A stretch of 64,000 nucleotides of DNA from Melastoma dodecandrum (GCA_029817715.1 JARUPY010000606.1:4898001-4962000); one strand, 5' to 3'; positions 35,801 through 47,523 are shown, counted from the first letter of the stretch. Notes: generated by a model not told the origin, from the sequence alone. Translations and numbers: made by a program.

Positions 35801-37465
35801 ATGACTGGGGAAAGGGCATAGGCATTGGTTTCAAAGGCATAGGATGCACCACATGTTTCTGTGACAGAGTCGCGGAGGCACTAGGGAGAACCTGATCTTT
35901 CATCACTTTAGAAAGAGCGTGATCTTTTTCCATTGAACCGTCTACGACACCAATGTTCTTGGCCAGGTGTTGCTCTGGAGCTACAGGGAGGGGCACAGGA
36001 GGATTGGATTTCATTGTACCATGCCCAACCTGTAAGTATGTGCATATCTTAAATTAAAGAAAATCGCCATTGCTGCAAAATATTGCTTGTAACCCACAAA
36101 TAAACGAGCTTTTCTAGCTACTCATTAGGCGTGCCATTGTTTTTTTTTTTCTTTTGGTTATTTTAATATTCTTTTCAACGGCATTTTCCCCAGCAAGATG
36201 AAGAAGGATGTTTGTACAATCTTGGAGCTTAAAAATTACTAAATAAAGCATGCGGAAGACAATAAATTAAACCATAAAAGCAAGGAAAAAGGATCGAGTA
36301 GATGTAAGGTGCACCTGATCATGTCTCTGCTCATCCAAATTTGGGGGAGCAGAGCTGGTTCTAGCTGGAACCTGCACACAAGAAACAATCAAAACCCATA
36401 GAAATTCAGAGGCACCAATGACATGTATCCTACCTGCATGCCATTCACGAAACCAGGAGTTATAGAGCCAAACTGAACAGAGATCTTGCTGGCATCCCCT
36501 GAAGACAAATGTCATAAGAAATCTCATCTCATTGCATTCACAACAATCATTTTTTTATAATAATAATAAGCACAACAAGGGAACCAGATATAGAAAACAG
36601 AAAATAAAGGGCAGATGTGTCTGGCTAGACTTTAGAATTCTGAAGGGGTAATCAACAGGACCACATACATAAAGAAAATCAAGGAGAAAAGGGACGGAGG
36701 ATGAAGATGAAGCCAATAGTACCCTTAGGGAACAACAGTCAGAAACATTTGCAGGTGACAAAATACCCAAAATCAAAGGCTTACCCTTCATAGGCATCGC
36801 AGGAGATCCCATGTGGGAACTCGCTGCAGGAAGTCGAGAAGTTGGAGGCTTCGGAGCAGGTCGGCTGCTTCTATATGGTGCCGAGGATTCATCAGAAGGT
36901 TGAGTCATCGATAATGGTACTTCTGCAAGAGCATCGCATGGTCCGGAAATCATAAAAAATAAAAGAATAAAAAGGAACAGAAAAAAGGGCGAGATATGAA
37001 ACTGTGGCTCAAACCATCCTCACACGACAAGGACTGAAAATGGGAAAGGAAACATTTTATCTACCGGGAGGTTGGTGCGGGGACGGAGTGTGGACGACAG
37101 ACGGGGAAGGGGCCGGCCGAGTCCTAACCCTAGATTGCAATTGGGGTTGAGTCTGAGACTGAGACTGAGACTGCTGATATGCATTGCCCGGCTTCTTAAA
37201 ACTACAACACCAAAACACAATCAAAACAAAATAAAGGAACCCTAGGGGACGATCAAACAACAAACAACACAAGGCATGCTAATTAAAAAAGAAAGGCAAG
37301 GAAAAGGAAAAGGCAAGGGGGGAAGAACCTGCGGGAGGCGGAAGGGGGGCCGCCCTTGGAGAAAGGCCGGTGAGGACTGAAACCAGGGGATCGACCGGGG
37401 TTGAGAGGATCCTCGGGAGGGGGACGGTGGTCGTTCTTCTGGTACGACGATTGATTGAAAGACAT
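29885..37465 (-). CDS. EIF4G: Eukaryotic translation initiation factor eIF4G, copy B
   Basis: Full inverted paralogue of copy A, with the same exon plan read on the minus strand: 37465-37329, 37201-37065, 36922-36785, 36498-36434, 36371-36315, 36029-34650, 34427-31381, 30511-30317, 30242-29885; about 1837 aa. Exons 3, 4, 5 and 8 have exactly the same lengths as in copy A (138, 65, 57, 195 nt). The eIF4E-binding motif YSRDFLL, MIF4G and MA3 are all present. The N-terminal half has drifted strongly from copy A and carries a short insertion near DERMDTFADG. The MIF4G-coding part is nearly identical between copies. The C-terminus extends nine residues beyond the RFM end of copy A through a glycine-coding G tract. 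No disabling lesion seen, so both copies may be active. Confidence 0.92.
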
Positions 37466-37491
37466 AAATTATATTTAACTTCTTCCTCTCC

Positions 37492-37599
37492 CTGTGGAAT
37501 CCCGATGGAGGTTAGAGGTTAGAAAAAGCCCAAGGAGAGGAGGAGATCACCACCAATCCAGGGACCAGTTCTTCGTATTTGTGGGGAGGGGTTGGTTAC
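37492..37599 (-). other. 5' UTR intron of the minus-strand eIF4G gene
   Basis: On the minus strand CAAG|GTAACC (37603-37594) and TTCCACAG|GGAGAGG (about 37499-37485) border a 108-nt interval in the leader. It corresponds to the 92-nt leader intron of copy A. Confidence 0.65.
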
Positions 37600-37739
37600 C
37601 TTGTCGGTAGACGAATCTTGGCGTACCGGAGTCGGAACGCGGACGACGGAGGCGGTGGGAAAACGGAATGATCAGGAGGGATTCCGGTGGCGATCGTCGG
37701 CGGCTGCCGTGATCATGTATGTCATCACAGAGAGATTGA

Positions 37740-37790
37740 AAAAAGCAGCGGCGGCAGCAGCAGCAGCAGCAGCTTCTTCTCCTCTCCCCC
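37740..37790. repeat. GCA/GCG trinucleotide tract in the leader or promoter of eIF4G copy B
   Basis: A run of GCAGCAGCAGCAGC-type triplets lies upstream of the leader intron. It is a simple sequence repeat and likely variable in length. Confidence 0.7.
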
Positions 37791-38012
37791 ACTGTTTCCC
37801 ACCCGGTCTCTAAAACCAGGGCGCTGCGCGCGCGGGTGCGTAATAATAACATTGACTAAAAATTCGATTATGACCGAACTCGATGAGATATACTATTAAC
37901 TGATTGAGATTATCCCCAATAAAATCATATGAACATCTGATCGATTATTATTTAAAAAAAAAAATAGTTTAGTTAACAGTGCTCCCATGGATCCCAACCT
38001 GTATCTTTCTTA

Positions 38013-38060
38013 ACTTCTAGGCCCAGGCCCAATAATAGGCCTAGGCCCAGGCCCAGGACC
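38013..38060. promoter_or_regulatory. Cluster of Site II-like GGCCCA motifs
   Basis: Repeated AGGCCCA / GCCCAGG units (reverse TGGGCC/TGGGCT) lie in the shared upstream region of eIF4G copy B and the HMG gene. Site II (TGGGCY) elements are known in promoters of growth-related and proliferation-related plant genes. The role here is inferred. Confidence 0.5.
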
Positions 38061-38159
38061 GTTGATACAAATCGGGTAAGTAAACCTAAAAAGATTCAAA
38101 ATTCAAACGACCTAGAGCCGTTGTGAGAGGAAGCACCGTGCGTCTTCCCAGCCGAACGG
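38059..38159. promoter_or_regulatory. Three MSA-core AACGG motifs upstream of the 3xHMG-box gene
   Basis: CCGTT at 38059-38063 and 38118-38122 and AACGG at 38155-38159 lie 113-213 bp before the HMG start codon. AACGG is the core of the mitosis-specific activator element bound by three-repeat MYB factors. Mitotic expression is established for the Arabidopsis 3xHMG-box proteins. Only the core is matched, not the full consensus. Confidence 0.45.
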
Positions 38160-38271
38160 CAGTATTCAAGAAAATCCGTATATAAACTTCCGCCGCAAGA
38201 GGATTCACACCCACTTGCCCGTAACCCCAGTGTGTTTTTTTTTTTTCTCATCCCCTTCGTTCCGAGAAACC

Positions 38272-40361
38272 ATGGCCGATGTTGTCACCCCGGTCGTCTC
38301 CGATGTCCCGGCCAAGAAGCCGAGGAACGGCCGAAGGAAGGCCCTGAAGGAGACCGACAAGTCGTCCCTCATCAATGAGGCCAACATCGCAGCTCAGCAG
38401 GTCTTTGATCATGCTTCCGGGGGGGTTCCTGTCGTGGATGATCTGGTCGTCGAGAAGGAGAACCGAGGAGGAGGAGTAGGAAGCGGCCACTCCAACCGCA
38501 AGAAGGGGAAGTCGAAGAAGGCGGCCGTGGCCATGAAGGAGGGGTCGATGGAGGAGCTGATGGAGATGATGGAGAAGCTGAGGATCGAGAAGGAGAGGAC
38601 AGAGGAGATGCTGAAGGAGAAGGACGAGATCCTGAAGGTGAAGGAAGAGGAGAAGGAGTCCATCCGCGTCGAGCTTAGGAAGCTCCAGAAGCTCAAGGAA
38701 TTCAAGCCTACCCTGGTAAATAATTAATGAAAATACGAATGAAATTTTCACCGTGGTGATTTATGCCAGAAAGATCTCTTCTTTGAGTATGTTCTTGGGT
38801 TTTTGTGGGATGATTCAGCACCAACCAAGATTTTTTTGCGGGAGATGATTGCGTCTGCCTAGTTCTGAGGATGAGATCTGGTTGCTCTTACCACTTGCTG
38901 ATGTCTTTAGGTTGTTTACCACGTTGTTGTTCTAGACTGGCTTCCCCGATTCCCTTGCCAGAGAGGGGATGAAGACGTTATCGGAATTTTTATTCATTTT
39001 GCTTTGGCTCATTTTGTTTTTACTCTCTTCTCAGGAGATTCCCAACGTTCAGTCCGACAAGGATCTGAAGCAGAAAAAGAAGGGTTGCCCTGAAAGGAAG
39101 AGGCCATCTCCACCCTACACGCTCTGGTGCAAAGACCAGTGGAATGAGGTGAGGGAGTGTTTCTCGGTTCGTCGATTGAAGCTGGCATGTGCGGTTATGC
39201 CACTTACAATCAACCTTCTGTGACTGCGGAATGTGCCTGTTGCAGATCAAGAAGGAGAATCCTGAGGCAGAGTTCAAGGAGATATCCAACATTGTGGCTG
39301 CAAAATGGAAGAACTTGAGCGCGGACCAGAAGAAGCCCTACGAGGACAGATACCAGGCAGAAAAAGACGTTTACCTTAGGGTGACAGCTCAGGATAGGAG
39401 GGAGGCGGAAGCCATGAAGCTTCTGGAGGAAGAGAAGAAGCAGAAGACAGCCATGGAGCTGCTCCAGCAGTACCTCCAGTTCAAGCAGGATGCTGAGGAG
39501 GATGATAAGAAGAAGGCCAAGTAATTATCCCAATCCCCACCAGGAGAAGACTGTCTCCGTTGTCTCCTCTTTACTCATGAAAGTTGTTGGGCATCTGTTG
39601 CAGGAAAGAGAAGGATCCATTGAAGCCAAAGCAACCCATGTCTGCATTCTTTTTGTTCTCTAACGAGAGGAGGAGTGCTTTGCTCGCCAAGAGCAAGAGT
39701 ATCGTTGAGGTAAACCAGGAATTTCCATGACCAATGAAATGGTTGGGGTGTCAGTGTTTTTCTTTCTTTGTACAAACAATTGGGTTTCCATGTGTCTTAA
39801 TAGGCTGCGAAGATCGCTGGGGAGGAGTGGAAAGGCATGAACGAGAAGCTGAGAAAGCCATACGAAGAGATGGCGAGGCAGAACAAGGAGAGGTACCTGA
39901 AAGAGATGGAAGCGCACAAGGCAATGAAGGAGGAGGAAGCCGAGAGAAACAGAAGGGAAGAGGAAGAGAACATGAAGCTTCAGAAGCAGGAAGCGCTGCA
40001 GCTCCTCAGGAGAAAGGAGAAGACGCAGAACATCATCAAGAAAACGAAGGAGGAGAAGCAGAAGTCCAAGAAGAACAGGAACGATGACCCAAACAAGCCC
40101 AAGAAGCCGGCATCATCCTTCCTGATGTTTAGCAAGGAAACAAGGAAGGCGCTGCAGGAGGAACGCCCGGGGGTCACCAACTCCACGTTGAATGCTCTGA
40201 TCTCTGTGAAGTGGAAGGAGCTGGATGAGGGAGAGAGAGGGATGTGGAATGCGAGGGCGGCCGAGGCCATGGAGGAGTACAAGAAGGAGATGGAGGAGTA
40301 TAACAGATTGGTCCCGGCCGCGGCCGCGGACTGTGGTGTGTCAAGTGGCAACAGCAAATGA
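38272..40361 (+). CDS. 3xHMG-box protein (HMGB6/HMGB13-like)
   Basis: Chromatin protein with three HMG boxes, a plant-specific class that associates with condensed mitotic chromosomes. Exons: 38272-38715, 39035-39148, 39246-39520, 39604-39709, 39804-40361, 498 aa in frame. A basic N-terminal part (KKPRNGRRKALKE) leads to an acidic-basic coiled-coil-like helix (about residues 95-145, EELMEMMEKLRIEKERTEEM). The boxes are at about 168-233 (KRPSPPYTLWCKDQW), 282-347 (PKQPMSAFFLFSNERR) and 408-478 (PKKPASSFLMFSKETRKA). Between boxes 2 and 3 lies a long charged helix rich in E, K and R. The length is somewhat above the Arabidopsis proteins (about 450 aa). The start is the first ATG of a frame that reads smoothly into the family N-terminus. 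Upstream AACGG cores fit mitotic control. Confidence 0.92.
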
Positions 40362-40534
40362 AGGTGGAGCAGTGGGTGAACTACTACTGACCTTGACTGT
40401 GTGTAGGAAGAACCATTTCCCAATTATCTCTCTGTTTGGGGCTATCAGTTTGATGGCCTTTGTTTTTTAGGTAACGGAACATTAACAAGCAAATCTTTTC
40501 ACGTAATTTCTCCAACGACATTAAATGAATGGCG

Positions 40535-41565
40535 GGACGTAGGGTGTTGTACGGGTGTTAAACGGGTCGTGTTTTTTTTTAGTTTATGTCTTGAAACTTC
40601 AATAACAGGACACGACTTGTTAAGCTGTTATTAAATAAAATCCAAGAATTAACACAATTAATAAAAGTATTAATTCGTTAAAATTTTAAATAAATATTAT
40701 AATATAACATAAAAAATGTCAAATATTACCGGGTAACGGCTTAGTATTTTCAATGTCCGGACCCACCACATCACGAGTTAAACCTTCTTGAAATGTTATT
40801 GAAATATCTAAAAATGTAAAATTTATATTAAAATAATTAAAATATAACTAACTTAAATAATTATTAATTACTTTTACCATGAAGCCAATCCCTTGTACTG
40901 CAGTAGTTTTTTGTTTTAATAAACTTCGATATTGGTCAAGGATTCGACATACTTAAATGCGCATACCTTACATGCCTTACATATGACTTTGCTTATATTT
41001 TCCCTTCAGTTCACGTTAACATAATTAAAAAAGTTTCACACGGCTGTCTTTTGCCTTATTTTTGTTTCTTGTGATTTTGCTTGTATTTTACTCACATCAT
41101 CAATTTCATCCGCATCCCTTAATTTTTCAATCTCATCAAAATATGACAAATCTGCTACTAAACTAAAGGTTTGGGCTAAACCTTCCATCCGCAAATGAAA
41201 ATTCTAGAAGACAAACAAAATGACATATTAGAATATTGTCAATTGAAAAAAGTTCAAAATTAAAAATCGAAATTATATTACATACTTACGGTTTACAAAC
41301 ACTTAGATTTTTTTGCGAAACGACGACAAGACGATAACAAAAATAAAATGTTTTGACAGGGTGACGAGAACGAAACACTAATTATTTATTAAAAATTATA
41401 TGAATTATAAAAGTTTAGAAACGTGTCAAATTTTAAAACTCAAATTCGTACACATATTTTGTCGTGTCTAATCGGGCCTTGACCCGTTTAAATAAAAAGT
41501 ACATTTAATTAAATTTGAACCCGCTCTAAATCGTATCGGGTCGTGTCCGTATCAAATGCGGGAGG
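40535..41565. repeat. Likely decayed DNA transposon remnant
   Basis: AT-rich sequence is bordered by related GC-containing motifs: ACGGGTCGTGTTTT near 40551-40570, and GTCGTGTCTAATCGGG / ATCGGGTCGTGTCCG near 41460-41551. GACACGAC also occurs in inverse near 40607. No coding region is recognisable. The ends resemble those of non-autonomous hAT-like debris but I could not define a terminal repeat or target duplication. Confidence 0.3.
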
Positions 41566-41674
41566 ACGGAGGATTGTCACTGGTAAAGGAAGCAAACCCA
41601 TCATTCCCCATCATTAAATTGTCTCGTGGATAGTCGGCCGGACTGGAAGAATAAACGGGTCCGTTTGAGGCTCA

Positions 41675-41730
41675 GTCCATGGGCTTGAAAGCCCAATAGG
41701 CCCATTATCTTTGAGCGGGCAAAGCCCACA
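41675..41730. promoter_or_regulatory. Site II-like motif cluster upstream of the DUF3593 gene
   Basis: ATGGGCTT, AAGCCCAAT, AGGCCCATT and AAGCCCACA occur within about 55 bp, 90-150 bp before the start codon. TGGGCY elements are frequent in promoters of nuclear genes for organelle proteins. The function is inferred from position and motif only. Confidence 0.5.
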
Positions 41731-41821
41731 GAGTCCGCCTGGAGTTTAATCCCCCCTTCCCCCCCCCCGCCCGGGAATTTCGACGCCACTGATTTTATCC
41801 AAATCCCGTCGTGACTCGCCC

Positions 41822-42809
41822 ATGACGACGGCGACGGCGAGTTCGACCCGTCTCGTCACTCGGACTCTTCCCACCGCCACCGCCACTGCCGCCTTCAGCC
41901 ATACGCTATTCCTATGGTCCGCCACAGCTAACCAATCCATTCCGAGGACTGGCACTGGCCTCCGTACCCGGACGACGGATGGGAAGACGAAGAAGAGGGG
42001 AGAGTCGACGATCCCGCGGGTGTCGCCGTTCCCCGTCGACCCCTGGGCACCCTCCGTCGACTCCCAGAGCATAGCCTCCCAGCTGTTCGCCTTCTCCTTG
42101 TTCCCTTACCTCGGCTTCCTTTACTTCATCACCAGGTCCCGGACTTCCCCTCCCCTTACCTTGTTCGGCTTCTACTTCCTTCTCGCATTCGTCGGCGCCA
42201 CCAGTTGAGTACAACAAGCCCCTATCCCTCTGCCTTCTTTCCTTTTCCGATCCTACATTGCGATTGAGGATATTGGTTGCTCCCGCAGTAGTTGATTTCG
42301 TAACGGCCTCTCTTGCTGTCACAATCTACAACTTTGTGTTTCTACTGAACTTCTTTTGCAATGAAGACGACTTCGATGTAGTGTCACACTTATGGGGCAA
42401 GTGCTGCCTTTAGCGGCATTCTCTAATTTATTTTACTTGCATTTTTTTATAGTTTAGTTTATTGTCTCTTGTGAATTAACACTGATGCATCTTTTCATCC
42501 CACTTTGATGCATCCACCTCGACGGAGCAGTTCCGGCTGGAATATATGGTAATGTCCTGTGATTTGAGTGTTCTCACGCTTGCTATTAGCATTGCGTTAA
42601 TTTTCTTTTCTAACCCGTGAAAATTGTTTCGCCGGGCTTTGCTTTGGACAGCTAAAGTACAGTATGGCACTTCCTTATCTAATGTGGACTGGTTGCATGG
42701 TGGGGCGGAATCCCTACTCACCTTAACGAATTTGTTCATCGTTCTGGGCTTGAGGAGAGCTCTCAGAAGAGCAAAAGACAAGGAAGAAACAAGTGACAAT
42801 GCTTCTTGA
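41822..42809 (+). CDS. DUF3593 family plastid-type membrane protein
   Basis: Three exons: 41822-42203, 42531-42548 and 42652-42809, giving 185 aa. The N-terminal 60 residues are rich in T, A, S and R, like a chloroplast transit peptide. The DUF3593 region starts at SQSIASQLFAFSLFPYLGF and contains a hydrophobic segment (LTLFGFYFLLAFVGAT). It then has the block YGTSLSNVDWLHGGAESLL and ends in a basic/acidic tail (RRALRRAKDKEE). The 18-nt middle exon encodes the conserved IPAGIY junction; skipping it would keep the frame but remove that motif. The family is conserved in photosynthetic organisms, but its biochemical function is not known to me. It converges with the WRKY gene, stop codons about 510 bp apart. 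Confidence 0.85.
42531..42548 (+). other. 18-nt microexon of the DUF3593 gene
   Basis: GAGCAG|TTCCGGCTGG..TATG|GTAATG. Joining ACC A to TTCCGGCTGG and TATG to CTAAAGTA restores the conserved IPAGIYAKV sequence in frame. The borders are canonical. Confidence 0.8.
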
Positions 42810-43322
42810 AGCAAAAAGGAATCCTCTGTATAGTATTGTATTTTAAACTGTGTACCTGGCATTCTAGGCCCCTGCCATGCCATGTCTATTGTGAAAGCTC
42901 TTGTCGTATTTAGGAAAGCCCTGCATTGAAGATCATTCTGTGCTTATGCAGTTGAAACATGTTTGGATTATTATCATTTTCTAATTGTATGTCTCATGGA
43001 GAGCTAGAAGTGAAACCTTCGTGAGAGCAGGCATTAGCTTGAAACGCGATGAGAGCATTGTTCTTCCACAAGACTGCCACTATTTCTATTGTTTCTCTTC
43101 AGAAGTTACAGTAATATACCTTCTTTTGCTTTGTGCACGCATCATTCTGGGATCAGGTGTTGTTGCAACATCTCACTCTGAATAAGACTGGCATAAGATT
43201 TCTAAAATTGTGAAAGTTGAATGGTTACAGCTACAGAGTTTTTGAGCCTCCTTGTCTACACTACAATTACAAGCTTCAGCTGGAGGTACAAATTTCAGTT
43301 TATTGTCGATCAGCTAGCAAAT

Positions 43323-44669
43323 CTAGGAGAAAAAGGTGCTGTCAAATGGGAAATGGGAATCGATCCCAACTTGGTCGAGCAAGAAGTCCAGGTCAATAAT
43401 AGGAGAGTTATTAGACGAGGTATTGGCAGAGATTATCTCCGTCCTGTCCGAGTCAGAATGCTGCACCACATTAGCTTGGCCGAATTCACCAACTTGCCTC
43501 TGAAACCCGGGGAAATAGTTGGATTCTGGAGTCGACGGAGATATAAATGAGTGGGAGAAGCTCTCCGCGGCACTGCTCCTGCTGATGTCCGCGAAAGAAG
43601 ATGAGTTGTGAAGCTCGCTTCTCATGAGGGAAGGTGGCGCAGAGGCAGGGAAAGAGAAGGGCTGGTACGTATTGGCGATCTCGCTGTCGTCTAAATTAGA
43701 TGTATTCACCCTGAGTCCTGATTTGAGTTTTAGTAATGCCTCCTCCGGTTGTTGTTTGTTACAGTTATTCTGATGAGTTTGTTTCTGTTCCTGCTTCTCG
43801 GGCGATACCGGTGCTGCAGATGCACAGGTGTGTGTGCCTCTATATGTGATCTCGAACACAGTCGGGTCTTCATCAGACCGTTGTACTTGCTTTGTGGCCC
43901 AGCAGTTCTGCATATTACGGTAAGTGCATCTGTAGTAGCTCCTGTCACATAGAAGATTTCCATTAGTGATAAAATTCAACCGCCTGAAACCTATTACTTT
44001 TCTAAAGAAAGCCAAACGAAGATTCTTTCTTTCTTTTTTTGTGAAATCGAGAATATTCATGCACTAGTAGAGTTTTACCTCGGATATTTAGCTCCCAGGA
44101 TGTCCTTTTGACCATACTTTCTCCAATTATACCCATCATCATGAGGCCCTTCTAGTCCAGTTTCTGGATTGACTCTGACTTGGTCAGTCCATTTTGGTTG
44201 CATCTTCCTATTTCACGATTTGTTCAAACATGTTTAGAATTTTTTTTTGGGGTGGGGGGGGGGGGGGGGGTTGAATTCTGTAGAATCAAGGAAACGCCAA
44301 CTGAACAAGGAAAGAGCATGGAGAGAGTGCTCACCTCTTCTTGGACAGGTCTCTGTTCAGGAACTGTTCCTGAATCCCCTTCTCGAGGTTGTCGCTGTGG
44401 GGACTGTCGTTGACGGACAAGGGCGACTCGGGAATGCCTGTAGCCGACGTCAAGCGCTGTGCGCCGCATTGCCCTGCAGCCGGGCCGTTCCATTTGAGGA
44501 CGAGCAGGGCCTTCTCGAAGGACGATATGATCCCCTGAATCAGCATATCGCCGCCATCTGCCGGGGCAGCAGAAGCCATCATGTGCATCTTGAGCTGTTT
44601 CGCAAACTCCATCCCTTGTATCAGCTCGCCGATCAATGCCTTGTGCTCGTAGCTCCAAACAGTCTCCAT
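43323..44669 (-). CDS. Group III WRKY transcription factor (WRKY30/41/53-like)
   Basis: DNA-binding factor for W-box (TTGACY) promoters, probably nuclear; group III members act in senescence and defence in other plants. Exons on the minus strand: 44669-44335, 44207-44079, 43941-43323; 360 aa. WRKYGQK is at residues 140-146. The zinc ligands follow the C-x7-C-x23-H-x-C pattern specific to group III: C160, C168, H192, C194. The intron after KYPR is at the position conserved in groups II/III (R-type). The N-terminal part (ELIQGMEFAKQLK) also matches group III factors. The C-terminus is rich in S, N and P with an acidic patch (IIDLDFLLDQVGIDSHFP), likely an activation region. The final assignment within the WRKY30/41/53 group is uncertain. 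Confidence 0.92.
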
Positions 44670-44948
44670 GATGCCCTGCTCCGTAAGTCCTCGATCACAA
44701 GACGCCGAAATCCCTTATCTCCTACAGACAGGTGTACATCAAGGTACGCTTCCGCTTCCAGCTATCCTATCAGGTGATGCCGTGACTTGGGATGGAAGGA
44801 AGAGAAAGGAGGGAATGGTCCTTTATCGTTAAATAGGAGATGGGATGTTATGACGGTGGGGGGGTTGGATGAATTCGACTTTAAAGGGCAAAGGGATTTG
44901 AAGTGTTTAATTTTTGGCTTTAGGAGGATTGGGGGGGGGGGGGGATTT

Positions 44949-44954
44949 TTGACT
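44949..44954 (+). promoter_or_regulatory. W-box TTGACT upstream of the WRKY gene
   Basis: TTGACT lies about 280 bp before the WRKY start codon, next to a G13-G14 run. Autoregulation and cross-regulation through W-boxes are known for group III WRKY genes. A single six-base match is weak evidence. Confidence 0.25.
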
Positions 44955-45319
44955 GGGAAAACGAGTTTTTCAACAATTGGACTGGTCTATGGTCATAGCA
45001 GAAAAGAAATGAGTGTTGTGGGGTGGTGATGGATGTGATTGATGGATGGTAAGGGGGTGGGGGAAGTGAGGAGGAGTTTGTGTCTTGGGTAGAATTGCTG
45101 ACCCGTTCCACCCCTGAGAATGAGAAGGATACTCTCTTTACTTTTATTTATTTCCTTTTGAATTCATATAACTTGTGGAACGGGTTGTGGTTTTTTTTTT
45201 TTTTTGGGGGGGGGTGTGGGGACTCTACTCTTTCGTATTTGCACCCTGCGCTGATGGCACGCCTTAATTGTGATAAGCGTGTGATTAGATATTGTTTGGA
45301 TGACTCGAATTGGCTAACT

Positions 45320-47510
45320 TGTTGGAAATGACACGTCAGTTATGTTAATTATGAAGGGTATGAAGGGGAAGGGACGAGGAATCGGACCACCCTTCACCTC
45401 ACTGAATTTCATTCTGATATCTTCTACATCTCAATCCAACATTGACAAGTTTGTATTTAGTAGTCTGGAGTGGTTTCCCATGATGGAATGATTGATGATC
45501 ACTTCATTATAAAAAAACCGGGGTGGGGGTCAAAATAAATTTGAGTTAAAAAATTATTTCATAAAATCGAATATTATTTGAATCAGGTGTGATTAGTGTT
45601 TGAAACATTTGAGTTCGTTAGAGAATATTTTTCGATAAGTTAATAGTAAAACACGCGTTTTAATCAACAAATCATCACCTAACTATTAAAACCTGACCAA
45701 AAGGGTAAAAGAAGTTATGCTACGAGTTAGTCAGTAGACTTGGTCGTCCGTAAATGCTGGATTCCATTATTTATCATTATTATTATTGCTATTTGGAATC
45801 CTCTTTTCCTAAAAGAAAGAAGAAGTAGAAGAAGACAAAAAAAAAAAAAAAAGAGAAAAGAAATGGAGGGTTAGAATTATTGCGAAACCGTTTGGATTGG
45901 GGGAACTGTTCGCTGGAACAGGAATATCATCTTATTATATATATATATTTTTTTTAACGGAAAGGCTTACAAATTGAAAACGTCCAAAGTTGTCTTCGTT
46001 CATGAAGTGAGGTGCTACTTAATCTGAGGGTCTGGTCTGGTGAGACGACGTAGTCTTCATGTCTACGAGTCGTGGGGGTTAATCAGTTGCGCCCCGTGCT
46101 CTCGCCTGTTGTCTTCGTTCGCTCTCGAGTGCTCGCTTGGTGTTAGGTCGCGCGTGCTTCACCTCTCGGAGCCTCCCTTCCTGGAATCCAGAATTTGGCC
46201 ATACATACCACAGGTGATGATGCAAGAAGGGAAATACTACAACTATGTCGTACACGCGGGGATTGTATTCCTTGAATAAAAACAATTAAACACTTGACAA
46301 AGCCATGAAAAAGCTTTCAGAAAAAGGTAGCGGAAGCGGATCCCACCCCTCAATAATTAAACTGACGACGAGTAGGAAAGGGGAAGTAAAACCGCGTTTT
46401 TGTGGAAAAACTGAGGGTGTGGGGGGGATCGTTACACACACTTTGAATCTCAAACCCTGTCTTTATAAAGATATCTTATCATTAATGAATTTTATATGAC
46501 ATCCCCCACCACCACCAAGAAATCATTCCCATATTAATATTAAAATAAAGGAGATATCAAACTCATCAGACCGACTTGTTAACTACGAACGCGGAGATTA
46601 GCCGTATCCCCCCCTCCCTCCTTTTGATGATTGTTGTTGTTCCAAAACTCATTTTGGACAGAAGTGAGGAGGATTGGATTGAGGACAAAGCCCATTCACC
46701 AAATGGACTTCGACCCATTATTTGTCTGTCTATGCCTGGATAGAAGAAAGAGGAGCCCCAAATCCATCCAAAAGCAATAAATAATAGAGATACGGACGAG
46801 AACATATCTGATTTTGATATATGAGTTGGCTCAAAAGTTGGACACAATTGGAAGAAAAGCAATGGTGGTGGTGGTGGGAGGAATGTCAATTCGGAGATTC
46901 GTAGCGGATTGATTTTCATATCTTTTTTTTTTTAATTTCTATTTATAATATATAGAAGGAAAAGGGTCAAATTAGGATAAGATTTTTGGTTGGGGGAATC
47001 CAAATCCAATTCCAAATTCCTTATTGAAATTATTGTCCTTTTGTTTGTCCAGCCACCTTCCCCAATTCCCCCTCCTGCCTTTTCTCCATTAGACTAAAAC
47101 CCTTCTAAAATGGGATGAATATTCAGCCATTTATCTACTAATCTCCTAGACCCCATATCTTGGTGTCTTCTTTTTTTTTTGGTGGGGGGGGATTTAATAA
47201 TATGGGGTCTTATTATTATTCATTGGATCATCATCATGTTCATACCCAAGGCTTTAACAAAGTCATGCCACCTCTATCCACAAAACATAAAACATTACAG
47301 AAACCCACATCTAATCAAGGAAACGAAAATGAATAAAAAAAGATTTGGGGTCCCCGACTTCAATTTCTTCTTATTCGTATATAATCTCATAAAGTAAGAG
47401 AAATAATAATAATAAAGGAAAAGGTAGGGGGTGCAATGCAACGTGTTCTATGCACATAAATCCACCCTCCCCCCACACACCTTTCTTTCTTTCTTTCTTT
47501 CTTTATGGGG
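45320..47510. other. Intergenic region without a recognised gene
   Basis: I see low-complexity runs (A-rich near 45838-45860, T15G10 at about 45190-45220 just upstream, CTTT repeats at 47481-47504) and several short open frames without family features. Nothing can be assigned with confidence. Confidence 0.5.
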
Positions 47511-47514
47511 GCAT

Positions 47515-47523
47515 TATAAAAAG
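47515..47523 (+). promoter_or_regulatory. TATA box of the MIR477 transcript
   Basis: TATAAAAAG preceded by a CT-rich tract, about 155 bp upstream of the miRNA hairpin on the same strand. Distance and sequence fit a Pol II pri-miRNA promoter. Confidence 0.6.

Noticed and set aside
43217..43550. Plus-strand frames opposite the WRKY C-terminus
   Set aside because: They are shadows of the WRKY coding exon, which has conserved domains and a coherent splice pattern.
44250..44275. G run near the WRKY first intron as a possible quadruplex regulator
   Set aside because: Long single-base G runs occur several times here (44930, 45205, 47180) and look like simple homopolymer growth; no grouped G-tract pattern specific to a promoter.
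46566..46919. Minus-strand frame of 117 codons in the intergenic region
   Set aside because: Composition follows proline and serine-rich low-complexity DNA; no start context, family motif or splice partner.
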